Below, in pieces: positions 33,872 through 42,154 of a stretch of DNA of 64,000 bases. The stretch is from positions 255,935 to 319,934 of the forward strand of contig DBBP01000027.1 of the NCBI GenBank assembly GCA_002292285.1, in the 5' to 3' direction. Position 1 is the stretch's first letter. Every line of letters begins with the position of its first letter. The translations under genes were made by a program, and so were the position numbers. The notes beneath the pieces were generated by a model that ran no database searches, was not told the DNA's origin, and worked only from the letters and a program-made list of their open reading frames with translations. The stretch comes from Proteobacteria bacterium UBA981. GTDB lineage: Bacteria; Pseudomonadota; Gammaproteobacteria; Ga0077536.

Positions 33872-35014
33872 ATGCTTGACCCGATACCTGCCGACAGTGT
33901 CGGCCTGGTGTCTCCCAGGACCCAGCACTTCGACACGCCTCTAGCACTTGATTGCGGTGTTGTGCTCGACGGCTACGATATCTGTTTTGAAACCTATGGA
34001 ACCCTGAACGAAGCGCAAGACAACGCTGTGTTGGTCTGTCATGCGCTGACGGGGGATCATCATGCAGCGGGGTTTCACTCAGAGAACGACCGCAAGCCGG
34101 GCTGGTGGGACAATTGCATCGGGCCCGGAAAGGCTCTGGACACCGATCGTTTCTTTGTCGTTTGCCCAAACAATCTGGGCGGCTGCGGCGGCTCTACCGG
34201 CCCGCTGGCAATCAACCCGCAAACCAACAAGCGTTACGGACCTGACTTTCCGATCGTGACTGTCCGTGACTGGGTCGAAAGTCAGGCACGTCTGGCAGAT
34301 GTACTCGGAATTGAAAGTTGGGCGGCCGTCATGGGCGGCAGTCTCGGCGGCATGCAGGTACTGCAGTGGGCCATCGACTATCCGGCGCGCATCCGCAACG
34401 CGCTGGTGATTGCCGCCGCGCCTCGGCTATCGACGCAGAACATTGCCTTCAACGAAATCGCTCGGCAGGCTATTCGCTCCGATCCGAACTTTCGTGACGG
34501 TCATTACTATGAACATGACGTCGTACCGGAACACGGGCTCAAACTCGCGCGCATGGTTGGTCACATTACTTATCTGTCCGATGACGTACTTCATACGCGC
34601 TTCGGTCGTGAGTTAAGCGGCTCTAAAATCGGTTTCGGTTTCGGGGTGGAATTTGAAATTGAATCCTATCTGCGCCATCAGGGCGAAGCGTTCGTCGGGC
34701 GCTTCGATGCCAATACTTATTTGTTAATGACACGTTCGCTCGATTATTTCGATCCCGCACAAAAATTTGACGGCGACCTGACTGCGGCGTTGAGGGAATG
34801 CCAGGCGCGCTTTCTGGTTGTCTCTTTCACCAGCGACTGGCGGTTTTCGCCCACCCGGTCACGCGAGATCGTGCGCGCGCTGCTCGATTGCGATCACGAT
34901 GTAAGCTACGTCGATATTGAATCGGAACTTGGCCACGACTCATTCTTATTACCCATTCCTCAGTACCACAAAATCCTGCAGACCTATTTCAACCGAATTG
35001 AGATTGGCACGTGA
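33872..35014 (+). CDS. metX: Homoserine O-acyltransferase MetX
   Basis: 380 residues of the alpha/beta hydrolase fold. The nucleophile is Ser157 in GGSLGGMQ. FVVCPNNLGGCGGSTGP, the acidic residue in FTSDWRFSP and the His in ELGHDSF complete the triad. It acylates homoserine in methionine synthesis. Whether it uses acetyl- or succinyl-CoA cannot be read safely from sequence alone. Its stop overlaps the GTG of metW, the standard metXW pair. Confidence 0.95.
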   Translation: MLDPIPADSVGLVSPRTQHFDTPLALDCGVVLDGYDICFETYGTLNEAQDNAVLVCHALTGDHHAAGFHSENDRKPGWWDNCIGPGKALDTDRFFVVCPNNLGGCGGSTGPLAINPQTNKRYGPDFPIVTVRDWVESQARLADVLGIESWAAVMGGSLGGMQVLQWAIDYPARIRNALVIAAAPRLSTQNIAFNEIARQAIRSDPNFRDGHYYEHDVVPEHGLKLARMVGHITYLSDDVLHTRFGRELSGSKIGFGFGVEFEIESYLRHQGEAFVGRFDANTYLLMTRSLDYFDPAQKFDGDLTAALRECQARFLVVSFTSDWRFSPTRSREIVRALLDCDHDVSYVDIESELGHDSFLLPIPQYHKILQTYFNRIEIGT

Positions 35015-35619
35015 GTGAACTCGATCTGCGTGCCGAACATCGGCTAATCGCCGAATGGATCACCGAGGGCTCCCGCGTGCTTGATTTGGGCTGCGGCGAC
35101 GGCGGCTTTCTCGCCATGTTGCAGGCAGAAAAAGGCGTCACCGGCTATGGCATCGAGATTGCATCCGACAACATCGTAGCCTGCCTGGAGCGCGGCGTGA
35201 ATGTCATTCACACCAACCTCGACGAGGGCTTAAGCGACTTTGACGAAGACTATTTTGACTTCGTCGTTATGACCCAAACTGTGCAGGCCATGCGCTTCCC
35301 GCATCGGTTAATCGACGAAATCCTGCGCATCGGACGGGAGGGTATTGTGACGTTTCCCAACATGGGGCACTGGAAATGTCGCATGCAATTTGCGCTCGGG
35401 CGTATGCCGGTCACCAAGCATCTGCCGAACACGTGGTACGACACGCCGAATATTCATATGTGCACTATCAAGGATTTCGATGATTTGTGTCGAATACAGA
35501 GCACAGAGGTCGTAGAACGGGCGATCGTAGACTCACAACACCATGCGCGCCGCGGCATGCAATGGCTGCCGAATTTACTCGCTGAGATCGCGATTTATCG
35601 GATTCGGCGACGCCAGTAA
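35011..35619 (+). CDS. metW: MetW, methyltransferase-like partner of MetX
   Basis: 202 residues. LDLGCGDGGFL is the SAM-binding loop; GIEIASDNI, QTVQAMRFP, FPNMGHW and GRMPVTKHLPNTWYDTPNIH are MetW hallmarks. MetW is needed with MetX in several proteobacteria and is thought to activate it. It begins within the metX stop codon and converges on exonuclease III. Confidence 0.95.
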   Translation: MSELDLRAEHRLIAEWITEGSRVLDLGCGDGGFLAMLQAEKGVTGYGIEIASDNIVACLERGVNVIHTNLDEGLSDFDEDYFDFVVMTQTVQAMRFPHRLIDEILRIGREGIVTFPNMGHWKCRMQFALGRMPVTKHLPNTWYDTPNIHMCTIKDFDDLCRIQSTEVVERAIVDSQHHARRGMQWLPNLLAEIAIYRIRRRQ

Positions 35620-35659
35620 CGCGTCGCGGCTCCGTCCGCCTCGCACGCACAGCAACGAT

Positions 35660-36442
35660 TCAGAAAGCGGTGATGTCGCCGTCGTAGTCGATGATGAGCG
35701 GTGCATGGTCGGAAAAACGATTCTTCTTATATATGGATGCCTTACGCACTCGTTCCGCGAGTCCGGGCGTGATGATTTGGTAGTCGAGCCGCCACCCCAC
35801 ATTGTTTTCCCAGGCCTGGCCTCGATTTGACCACCACGTGTACTGCTCTTCCTGCTGGTTGATTTGCCGAAACGCGTCGACATAACCAACCTCGTCAAAC
35901 AGACGGTCCAGCCAGGCACGCTCTGCAGGCAGAAATCCGGAATTTTTTTGATTTGAACGCCAGTTTTTCAGGTCGATATTGCGGTGCGCGATATTCCAAT
36001 CGCCGCACACGATGTATTCGCGGGAATCTTTACGCCGCTTGGCAAGCCAGGGCATAAATTTATCCATGAACTCGAATTTAACTTGCTGGCGGTGATCGCC
36101 AGAAGAACCAGACGGCAGGTACACGGACGAGACCGACAATTTGCCGAAATCTGCCTGAATGTAGCGACCTTCCCGATCAAACTCGTCGAAGCCGAAGCCA
36201 GTGGTAATTTTGTCCGGTTCCTGGCGACAAAACAGCGCAACGCCGCTGTAGCCCTTCTTTTCGGCATCCGCATAGTAGGTGTGCCAGCGACCGGGTGAGC
36301 GAACCTCGTCGGTTAATTGCGCGACCTGTGCTTTGGTTTCCTGCAGACACACGACATCGGCCCGCTGCTTGGCCAACCAAAGGTGAAATCCTTTGCGGTG
36401 GGCAGAGCGGATGCCATTTAGGTTGGCTGAAATAATGCGCAT
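35660..36442 (-). CDS. xthA: Exonuclease III family AP endonuclease
   Basis: 260 residues. NLNGIRSAHRKGF, LQETKAQ, GVALFCR, the GDWNIAH metal site and C-terminal SDHAPLIIDYD are all in order. It cuts DNA at abasic sites. The length and sequence are of the ExoA type found in Pseudomonas. It diverges from pyrE with 99 bases between, as in the Pseudomonas exodeoxyribonuclease-pyrE pair. Confidence 0.95.
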   Translation of the reverse strand: MRIISANLNGIRSAHRKGFHLWLAKQRADVVCLQETKAQVAQLTDEVRSPGRWHTYYADAEKKGYSGVALFCRQEPDKITTGFGFDEFDREGRYIQADFGKLSVSSVYLPSGSSGDHRQQVKFEFMDKFMPWLAKRRKDSREYIVCGDWNIAHRNIDLKNWRSNQKNSGFLPAERAWLDRLFDEVGYVDAFRQINQQEEQYTWWSNRGQAWENNVGWRLDYQIITPGLAERVRKASIYKKNRFSDHAPLIIDYDGDITAF

Positions 36443-36541
36443 GACGATTCTCGATAGATTTCCGGGTCAGGAATGTGCAGGCTGTTGTCGGCGCGGATAT
36501 GATACCCGCTTGCCGACGGGAGACGAGTAATCAGCACCACG

Positions 36542-37183
36542 ATACACCTTTATCAACGCGAGTTTATTGAGTTCGCGTTGGCCAATAACGCATTGCGTTT
36601 CGGTGAATTCACGCTGAAATCGGGTCGTTTGAGTCCGTATTTCTTCAATACCGGTGCGTTCGATTCCGGCGCGGCACTGGCGCGCCTCGGGCGCGCGTAT
36701 GCGGCGGCAATCGTCGGCAATCGTCTCGAATTCGACATCCTGTACGGCCCCGCTTACAAAGGCATACCGCTTTGCGCCGCCATCGCGATTGCTCTGCATA
36801 CCGACCACGGCCTAGACGTCCCGTTTTGTTTCAATCGCAAAGAGGCGAAAGATCATGGCGAAGGCGGAACGACGCTCGGCGCGGCACTGCAAGGAAGAGT
36901 GCTCATTGTTGACGACGTTATCTCGGCGGGTACGTCGGTCAATGAATCGACGACCCTGATTAGTGCAGCCGGCGCGCAGGCCGTTGGTGTCATGATTTCT
37001 CTTGACCGGCAGGAACGTGGTCCTGATGAGCGTTCTGCTGTGCAAGCAGTCGAGCAGCTCCACGGTATCCCGGTACACAGTATCATCGGTCTCGCCGATA
37101 TCGTTACGCATCTTCAGGGCGTCGGTGGTTTCGATGAAGAAATTAATCGCATCGAAGCCTATCGAAGCGAGTATGGGATCTGA
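36542..37183 (+). CDS. pyrE: Orotate phosphoribosyltransferase, apparent ATA start
   Basis: PyrE homology is clear throughout: YQREFIEFAL, LRFGEFTLKSGRLSPYFFN, GPAYKGIPL, FNRKEAKDHGEGG, the PRPP loop VLIVDDVISAGTS and ISLDRQERG. Taking the codon aligned with the E. coli initiator gives 213 residues, identical to E. coli length, but that codon is ATA at 36542. No in-frame ATG, GTG or TTG occurs before TTG at 36578, which would remove 12 conserved residues. A GGGAGA at 36518-36523 would fit an ATC start at 36530. ATA or ATC initiation, a TTG start or a single-base sequence error are all possible. It makes OMP from orotate. Confidence 0.9.
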   Translation: MHLYQREFIEFALANNALRFGEFTLKSGRLSPYFFNTGAFDSGAALARLGRAYAAAIVGNRLEFDILYGPAYKGIPLCAAIAIALHTDHGLDVPFCFNRKEAKDHGEGGTTLGAALQGRVLIVDDVISAGTSVNESTTLISAAGAQAVGVMISLDRQERGPDERSAVQAVEQLHGIPVHSIIGLADIVTHLQGVGGFDEEINRIEAYRSEYGI

Positions 37184-37305
37184 CCAGTAACGCCCCACGG
37201 CGTTCGATTCAGGCCAGATTCAGTCTGCGATAATATAGTCTTGTCGACGCGGCAATCTCCGTCTGCCCAGCGACATGTTTCGGGAACAATCGAATAAGGT
37301 GACTT

Positions 37306-37941
37306 ATGAACACGCATTACGTAGCTGGAAGATCTTCCTTGTTGGCGAGCATTACCCTCGTCATGCTGATCCTTTCAGCACCCTCGCAGGCCGCCTATAA
37401 GTGCTGGAAGAACGCGGAGGGTGTACGTGAGTGCGGCAATGCCGTACCTCCTGAGTACGCGCAACAGGGCCATGAAACGATCAAAAAGGGCGGTCTGTCT
37501 GTACAGGCGCAGGGGGCCGCAAAAACCGTCGAAGAGCTCAGGGAAGAAAACAAGTTAAAGGAGCTCGAAGAGGTCGCCAAGTTGGAAGAGAAGAAGCGCG
37601 AACAGAAGGATCGTGTGTTACTCGATACCTTCACATCCGCGGACGACATGGAACTCACACGTGACGGGCAAATCGCCCACCTCGACTCGCAAATTCGCCT
37701 CACTCAAAGCCATATCGATAAGCTGCAGCTCAACCTCGACAAAATAGTCGACAAGGCGGCGGATGTAGAACGCAAAGGTGACAAGCCAGGCGACGATATG
37801 GTCGCAAATATAAAGAGCGTGCGTAATCAGATTACTGAAAACGAAGACTTCATCGCGGCGAAAAGGAATGAGCAAAACGATATTCGCGAACGTTTTGCGG
37901 CAGACATTTCCCGCTTTAAGGAACTGAAGGGTCAGCGCTAG
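37306..37941 (+). CDS. Exported coiled-coil protein with DUF4124-like N terminus
   Basis: 211 residues. A signal peptide (about 1-29, ending SQAA) precedes a short domain with two Cys, YKCWKNAEGVRECGNAVPPE, which resembles DUF4124. A long charged coiled coil follows from about 75 to 205, rich in Glu and Lys. AAGGTG precedes the ATG at a good distance. The protein is probably periplasmic; function is unknown. Its stop overlaps the slmA stop by four bases, tail to tail. Confidence 0.75.
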   Translation: MNTHYVAGRSSLLASITLVMLILSAPSQAAYKCWKNAEGVRECGNAVPPEYAQQGHETIKKGGLSVQAQGAAKTVEELREENKLKELEEVAKLEEKKREQKDRVLLDTFTSADDMELTRDGQIAHLDSQIRLTQSHIDKLQLNLDKIVDKAADVERKGDKPGDDMVANIKSVRNQITENEDFIAAKRNEQNDIRERFAADISRFKELKGQR

Positions 37942-38507
37942 ACAGCGTCTGTTGTCGGCGTGGCAAAAATGCCGCGGCAAACCAAGGTCCATTGCAGCTC
38001 CCAATCCTGCGCAGGAGATGCAGCGAAATCATCGCGCACGAATTGATCGAGACGGCCAACGACTACCGTTAAAAGCAATCGCGCAATAGCAGCCACTTGC
38101 GTGGCATCGAGTTCCGCGGATTGGTGCAAATTGCTTTCACGCATGACCTGCTTGAATTGAGTTTCAACTCGCGCGAAAAACTGCGACACGCGAGCGCGAA
38201 GACGTTGCTGCTCACCGACCAGAATATCCCCCAGTAACACGCGCGTAATGCCTGGATTTCGCTCCGCGAAACGCAGCAACGCGGTCGCCATATGGTGGCA
38301 CCGTGTTTCCGCCTCGGCTTGTTCGTTCATGATCTGATTGAACACACCAAAGATGGTCTGTTCAGCGAATTCGATAAGTGCTTCGAACATCTGCGCTTTG
38401 CTGGCGAAATGACGATACAGCGCGGCCTCGGAAACACCGACAGCCGCCGCAAGTGAAGCGGTCGATATCCGCGAACCAGGTTTGGTTTCTAGCTCGCCGG
38501 CCAGCAC
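37938..38507 (-). CDS. slmA: Nucleoid occlusion factor SlmA (TetR family)
   Basis: 189 residues from a GTG at 38507, but homology runs further upstream in frame (KERLNRRQQILEVLA), matching helix 1 of SlmA. Nothing canonical starts that extension; an ATT at 38555, inside argB, is the best candidate. The TetR helix-turn-helix reads ISTASLAAAVGVSEAALYRHF, followed by SKAQMFEALIEF and ERNPGITRVLLGD. SlmA blocks FtsZ assembly over the nucleoid. It is last in the coaBC-algC-argB-slmA run. Confidence 0.9.
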   Translation of the reverse strand: MLAGELETKPGSRISTASLAAAVGVSEAALYRHFASKAQMFEALIEFAEQTIFGVFNQIMNEQAEAETRCHHMATALLRFAERNPGITRVLLGDILVGEQQRLRARVSQFFARVETQFKQVMRESNLHQSAELDATQVAAIARLLLTVVVGRLDQFVRDDFAASPAQDWELQWTLVCRGIFATPTTDAV

Positions 38508-38542
38508 TTCAAGAATTTGCTGACGACGGTTAAGTCGCTCTT

Positions 38543-39433
38543 TTACTCGATTAATGTGCCGATGCCCTCGTCTGTAAACAATTCCAGAAGCAACGCATGC
38601 TCGACCCGCCCGTCGATGATGTGAGCACGCCGGACACCACGTTCTACTGCCTCAAGCGCGCTGCCAATTTTCGGTAACATACCGCTGTGAATCGTTCCGT
38701 CAGCGATCAATTCGCGGACTCGTGAGGCACTTAGCCCGGTTAACAAATTCTCTTGTGCATCAAGCAAGCCGACGGTGTTAGTGAGCAAAATAAGTTTTTC
38801 TGCCTGCATCACCTCGGCGACCTTTCCTGCCACCAGATCGGCGTTTATGTTGTACGAAGCGCCGTCCTTACCAACTCCGATCGGCGCGATAACCGGTACG
38901 AAATCGCCGGCCGCAAAGTAATCGAGGACTTCTCGGTGAACGTGTTCTACTTCACCGACGTGCCCAAGATCGGCGGCATGCGATGCCGAAGAGCCGGTTT
39001 CGCTATTCGCCAGTATCATCTTGCGCGCTTCAATGAGGGGCCCATCTTTCCCGGTCAGTCCGATTGCGCGTCCGCCGTGGGCATTGATCAGATTGACGAT
39101 GTCTTTGTTCACCAAGCCACCTAACACCATCTCAACCACATCCATGGTCTCCGCGTCGGTAACACGCATACCATCGATGAACTTCGACTCCTTACCGACA
39201 CGCTTCAATTGCTCGGCGATTTGCGGGCCGCCGCCGTGCACGATAACAAGACGAATGCCGACCAGCTTCATCAGCACGATATCGCGAGCAAAGCTCTCTT
39301 TCAGGTGCGCGTCAGTCATCGCATTACCACCGTATTTGATTACGATAGTTTTGCCTTGATAGCGCTGGATATAGGGCAGCGCGGCAGTCAGCACGTGGGC
39401 TGTGTTGTGGGCGCGATTTGGGTCAAGTGCCAT
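38543..39433 (-). CDS. argB: N-acetylglutamate kinase
   Basis: 296 residues from the ATG at 39433. The amino-acid kinase fold is clear: VIKYGGNAM, IVHGGGPQI, FIDGMRVTD, INAHGGRAIGLTGKDG, YNINADLVAGKVAE, LTNTVGLLD and SGMLPKIGSALEAVERG. It phosphorylates N-acetylglutamate in arginine synthesis. The extended N terminus before the first strand suggests arginine-sensitive hexameric ArgB, by family knowledge. It lies 91 bases after algC. Confidence 0.97.
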   Translation of the reverse strand: MALDPNRAHNTAHVLTAALPYIQRYQGKTIVIKYGGNAMTDAHLKESFARDIVLMKLVGIRLVIVHGGGPQIAEQLKRVGKESKFIDGMRVTDAETMDVVEMVLGGLVNKDIVNLINAHGGRAIGLTGKDGPLIEARKMILANSETGSSASHAADLGHVGEVEHVHREVLDYFAAGDFVPVIAPIGVGKDGASYNINADLVAGKVAEVMQAEKLILLTNTVGLLDAQENLLTGLSASRVRELIADGTIHSGMLPKIGSALEAVERGVRRAHIIDGRVEHALLLELFTDEGIGTLIE

Positions 39434-39524
39434 GGAAGTTCCGGAGCAGAGGACGCCAGCTAGGGAAGAAAACAATTGCAGGGCAGCGGATGCTTCGAGC
39501 ACCGCCCGATCGCAGGCAACAGCA

Positions 39525-42074
39525 TCAGAACGGCAGGCTTAACGACGCATCGATGCCGATGAGGAGCTCGCGAAAACGCTCTTGCACGGACGCCAGTGCC
39601 GCCGCGTCGTCACCCTCGAAGCGCAAAACCAGACAGGGCGTTGTATTCGATGCGCGGACCAGGCCCCATGAATCGGGGAAGTCGACCCGCAGGCCGTCTA
39701 TCGTGCTGATTGCGCCGTCGTCGAACTTCGCCGCGTCGAGGACTTTTTGCATAAATTCCTGGTGCGCTTCTTCCGGCATATCGAGGCGCAATTCAGGCGT
39801 CACGACGCCGCTTGGCAAATCTGCAAACAATTCCGCTGGCGATTGCGAACTATTGACCAGAATTTCGAGTAGGCGGGCTGCCGAGTATAAGGCGTCGTCG
39901 AATCCGTACCAGCGCTCCTTGAAGAAAATGTGCCCGCTCATTTCTCCAGCCAGAAGGGCGCCGGTTTCCTGCATCTTGGTTTTAATTAGTGAATGCCCGG
40001 TTTTGGTCATAATTGGCTCGCCGCCGTGGGCGGTAATGTCGGCAGCCAGAAGACGTGAGCACTTAACGTCGTAGATTATCTTCGCGTCCGGATTGCGGGA
40101 CAAAATGTCGCGCGAGAACAAAATCATCTGGCGATCTGGCCAAATCACATTCCCCTCACTATCAACAACGCCCAACCGATCGCCATCACCATCAAAGGCC
40201 AGGCCGAGATCAGCGCCTTCGTCGGCGACGGTATCAATCAAGGCTTGCAGATTTTCAGGCTGCGAGGGATCCGGGTGGTGGTTCGGAAAATCGCCGTCGA
40301 CATCGCAAAACAGTTCGATGACATCGTGTCCGATGGCTCGCAGAATATCTGGAGCGACCGTACCCGGAACACCGTTTCCGCAATCGACAACAACCTTCAG
40401 GGCGTTGCCCAAAGTGACCGGAATGTCTTCGCTGATACGGCGGATATATTCAGCAATAATGTCCGTCGACTGCATCGACCCGGTGCCTTCGATGAAATCC
40501 TGTGTTTCAACGCGCCGCCGTATTGCCTGAATCGCATCCCCGGACAGGGTTTCGCCGTCCAGCACGATTTTTAGGCCATTGTATTCAGCCGGGTTATGAC
40601 TGCCGGTGATCATGACACCGCTACGGGCATCCAGATGATGGGTCGCAAAATACAGTACCGGCGTCGATGCCAGCCCGATATCCAAGACTTCGCGTCCGGA
40701 TTCAAGCAATCCCCGTGACAGCGCTTGTAAAAAGGGTTCGCTCGAGTGACGGCCATCACGCGCTACAACGACGGTCTTCTGACCGCGCGCGTCTGCTTCG
40801 GCGCCCAGTGCACGGCCAATTTGATAAACGCCTTCTTCGGTCAGGGTCTCGCCAACAATGCCACGGATATCGTAGCTACGAAAAATTGACGCAGGCACTT
40901 CAGGCACGGCTTCTGTGGCACCCGACTTTTTGCCGGCGGCGCCGGGTATGGTCGGATCATCAACCGTACTGCTCGCCGCAGATAGTGCCGCGATGTCGCC
41001 CTCAATTGTCTCGTCCAGGGCGGCGACGTCGAAATCCGTTTTTTGCGCTTTTGCTCCGGGCATCAGTTGCTCGAGGCCAGGATGAGCACCATCAAAAATG
41101 GCTTTTATCGCGCCTTGATAGATGATCGTGTCGGCCGCGACAGACGCCACTCGGACCCCCTGGCGCTGGCTAAAATAGAAGACGCCGCCAACCAGTAAAC
41201 CGACGACAAGTGCGACGCCGGCAACTATCACCAGCGTCGGTACGCCCTCTTGTTCGGCGGCCGGCAAGGTTCCCCGAGCCGTGTACTTGACCGACATCGA
41301 AGTACCGCCAATCCGCGCTAGCGTAGACGGCGCGCCACCATCTGATTCGGTACCGAAACTGGCGATTCGGATCCGTGCGCCTTGGCGAATTTCAGCAAAA
41401 ATGCCGCTCGGCGCACCGTCCTCAAGAATTTGCCGCAGGTTGTCTGGGTTCACGCTCAAATGAACAAACCCGAGTAGCTGCGCCGGGGCAGCCTCGGCGT
41501 TGGCGTCGTCGCCTGCTGCATCGCTGGCGGCGGGCGCAGCCTCAATCTCGACGGGGTGCATCAAGACGAGATGCTCATCTTCGTGACCGACCAGATGAAC
41601 CTCCGCAGCAGGCACTCTACGGTCCTCGCGAGCTTTTCTCAGCATTGATATAGAGGCAAAGGTAAGTGGCGGGCGCGCTTCCAGCTGCGGATCGCGGATT
41701 GCAGCCGGCAGCAGGCGCAATCGCAGTACACCGGCTAAAGGCGGCTGGATCCGCTCAGCCAGGTTATCCATCCCGGCCTGATCGTGTGTCTGCAGGACGG
41801 CCCTGACGTCGCCATCAGTTGCTATTTCACGGACCGCATCGGCGTAAGGCTCTAACGAGTCCGCAAGGATTTGCGCCATCTCGTCGGCTAATTCTTCGTA
41901 GGCGGCGTTCCACGCTGTCTGGCTTGCTGAGGCGTGGTCCCCACGCAGCATGTTGAGCGTAATTAGTGCGATGGCCGCCGCCCCGATGACCGCCACAGCG
42001 ATGATCAGCGTGGTACGCGGAATGCGCTCGAACAAGGCGCGCAGATCGTCTCCACTCAGGGGAAGTTTCTTCAT
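39525..42074 (-). CDS. algC: Phosphomannomutase/phosphoglucomutase AlgC, long membrane-anchored form
   Basis: 849 residues. The last 450 form the catalytic enzyme: RSYDIRGIVG near 399-408, the phosphoserine Ser492 in TGSHNP, the metal loop DGDGDRLG and the C-terminal sugar-phosphate motif RASNTTPCLVLRFE. Before it are two membrane helices (about 22-41 and 280-300) that enclose a periplasmic domain of roughly 235 residues. Such long AlgC forms also occur in Pseudomonas. It supplies mannose- and glucose-1-phosphate for LPS and exopolysaccharide. The outer domain could sense a signal, which is inference. Confidence 0.95.
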   Translation of the reverse strand: MKKLPLSGDDLRALFERIPRTTLIIAVAVIGAAAIALITLNMLRGDHASASQTAWNAAYEELADEMAQILADSLEPYADAVREIATDGDVRAVLQTHDQAGMDNLAERIQPPLAGVLRLRLLPAAIRDPQLEARPPLTFASISMLRKAREDRRVPAAEVHLVGHEDEHLVLMHPVEIEAAPAASDAAGDDANAEAAPAQLLGFVHLSVNPDNLRQILEDGAPSGIFAEIRQGARIRIASFGTESDGGAPSTLARIGGTSMSVKYTARGTLPAAEQEGVPTLVIVAGVALVVGLLVGGVFYFSQRQGVRVASVAADTIIYQGAIKAIFDGAHPGLEQLMPGAKAQKTDFDVAALDETIEGDIAALSAASSTVDDPTIPGAAGKKSGATEAVPEVPASIFRSYDIRGIVGETLTEEGVYQIGRALGAEADARGQKTVVVARDGRHSSEPFLQALSRGLLESGREVLDIGLASTPVLYFATHHLDARSGVMITGSHNPAEYNGLKIVLDGETLSGDAIQAIRRRVETQDFIEGTGSMQSTDIIAEYIRRISEDIPVTLGNALKVVVDCGNGVPGTVAPDILRAIGHDVIELFCDVDGDFPNHHPDPSQPENLQALIDTVADEGADLGLAFDGDGDRLGVVDSEGNVIWPDRQMILFSRDILSRNPDAKIIYDVKCSRLLAADITAHGGEPIMTKTGHSLIKTKMQETGALLAGEMSGHIFFKERWYGFDDALYSAARLLEILVNSSQSPAELFADLPSGVVTPELRLDMPEEAHQEFMQKVLDAAKFDDGAISTIDGLRVDFPDSWGLVRASNTTPCLVLRFEGDDAAALASVQERFRELLIGIDASLSLPF

Positions 42075-42154
42075 TTATCTTTTTGAATTCGCGACTTTAC
42101 ACGGGACCTGTGACCGCCGCTCCAAGTGTACAAGCTAGGCGCGGCGAATACATC

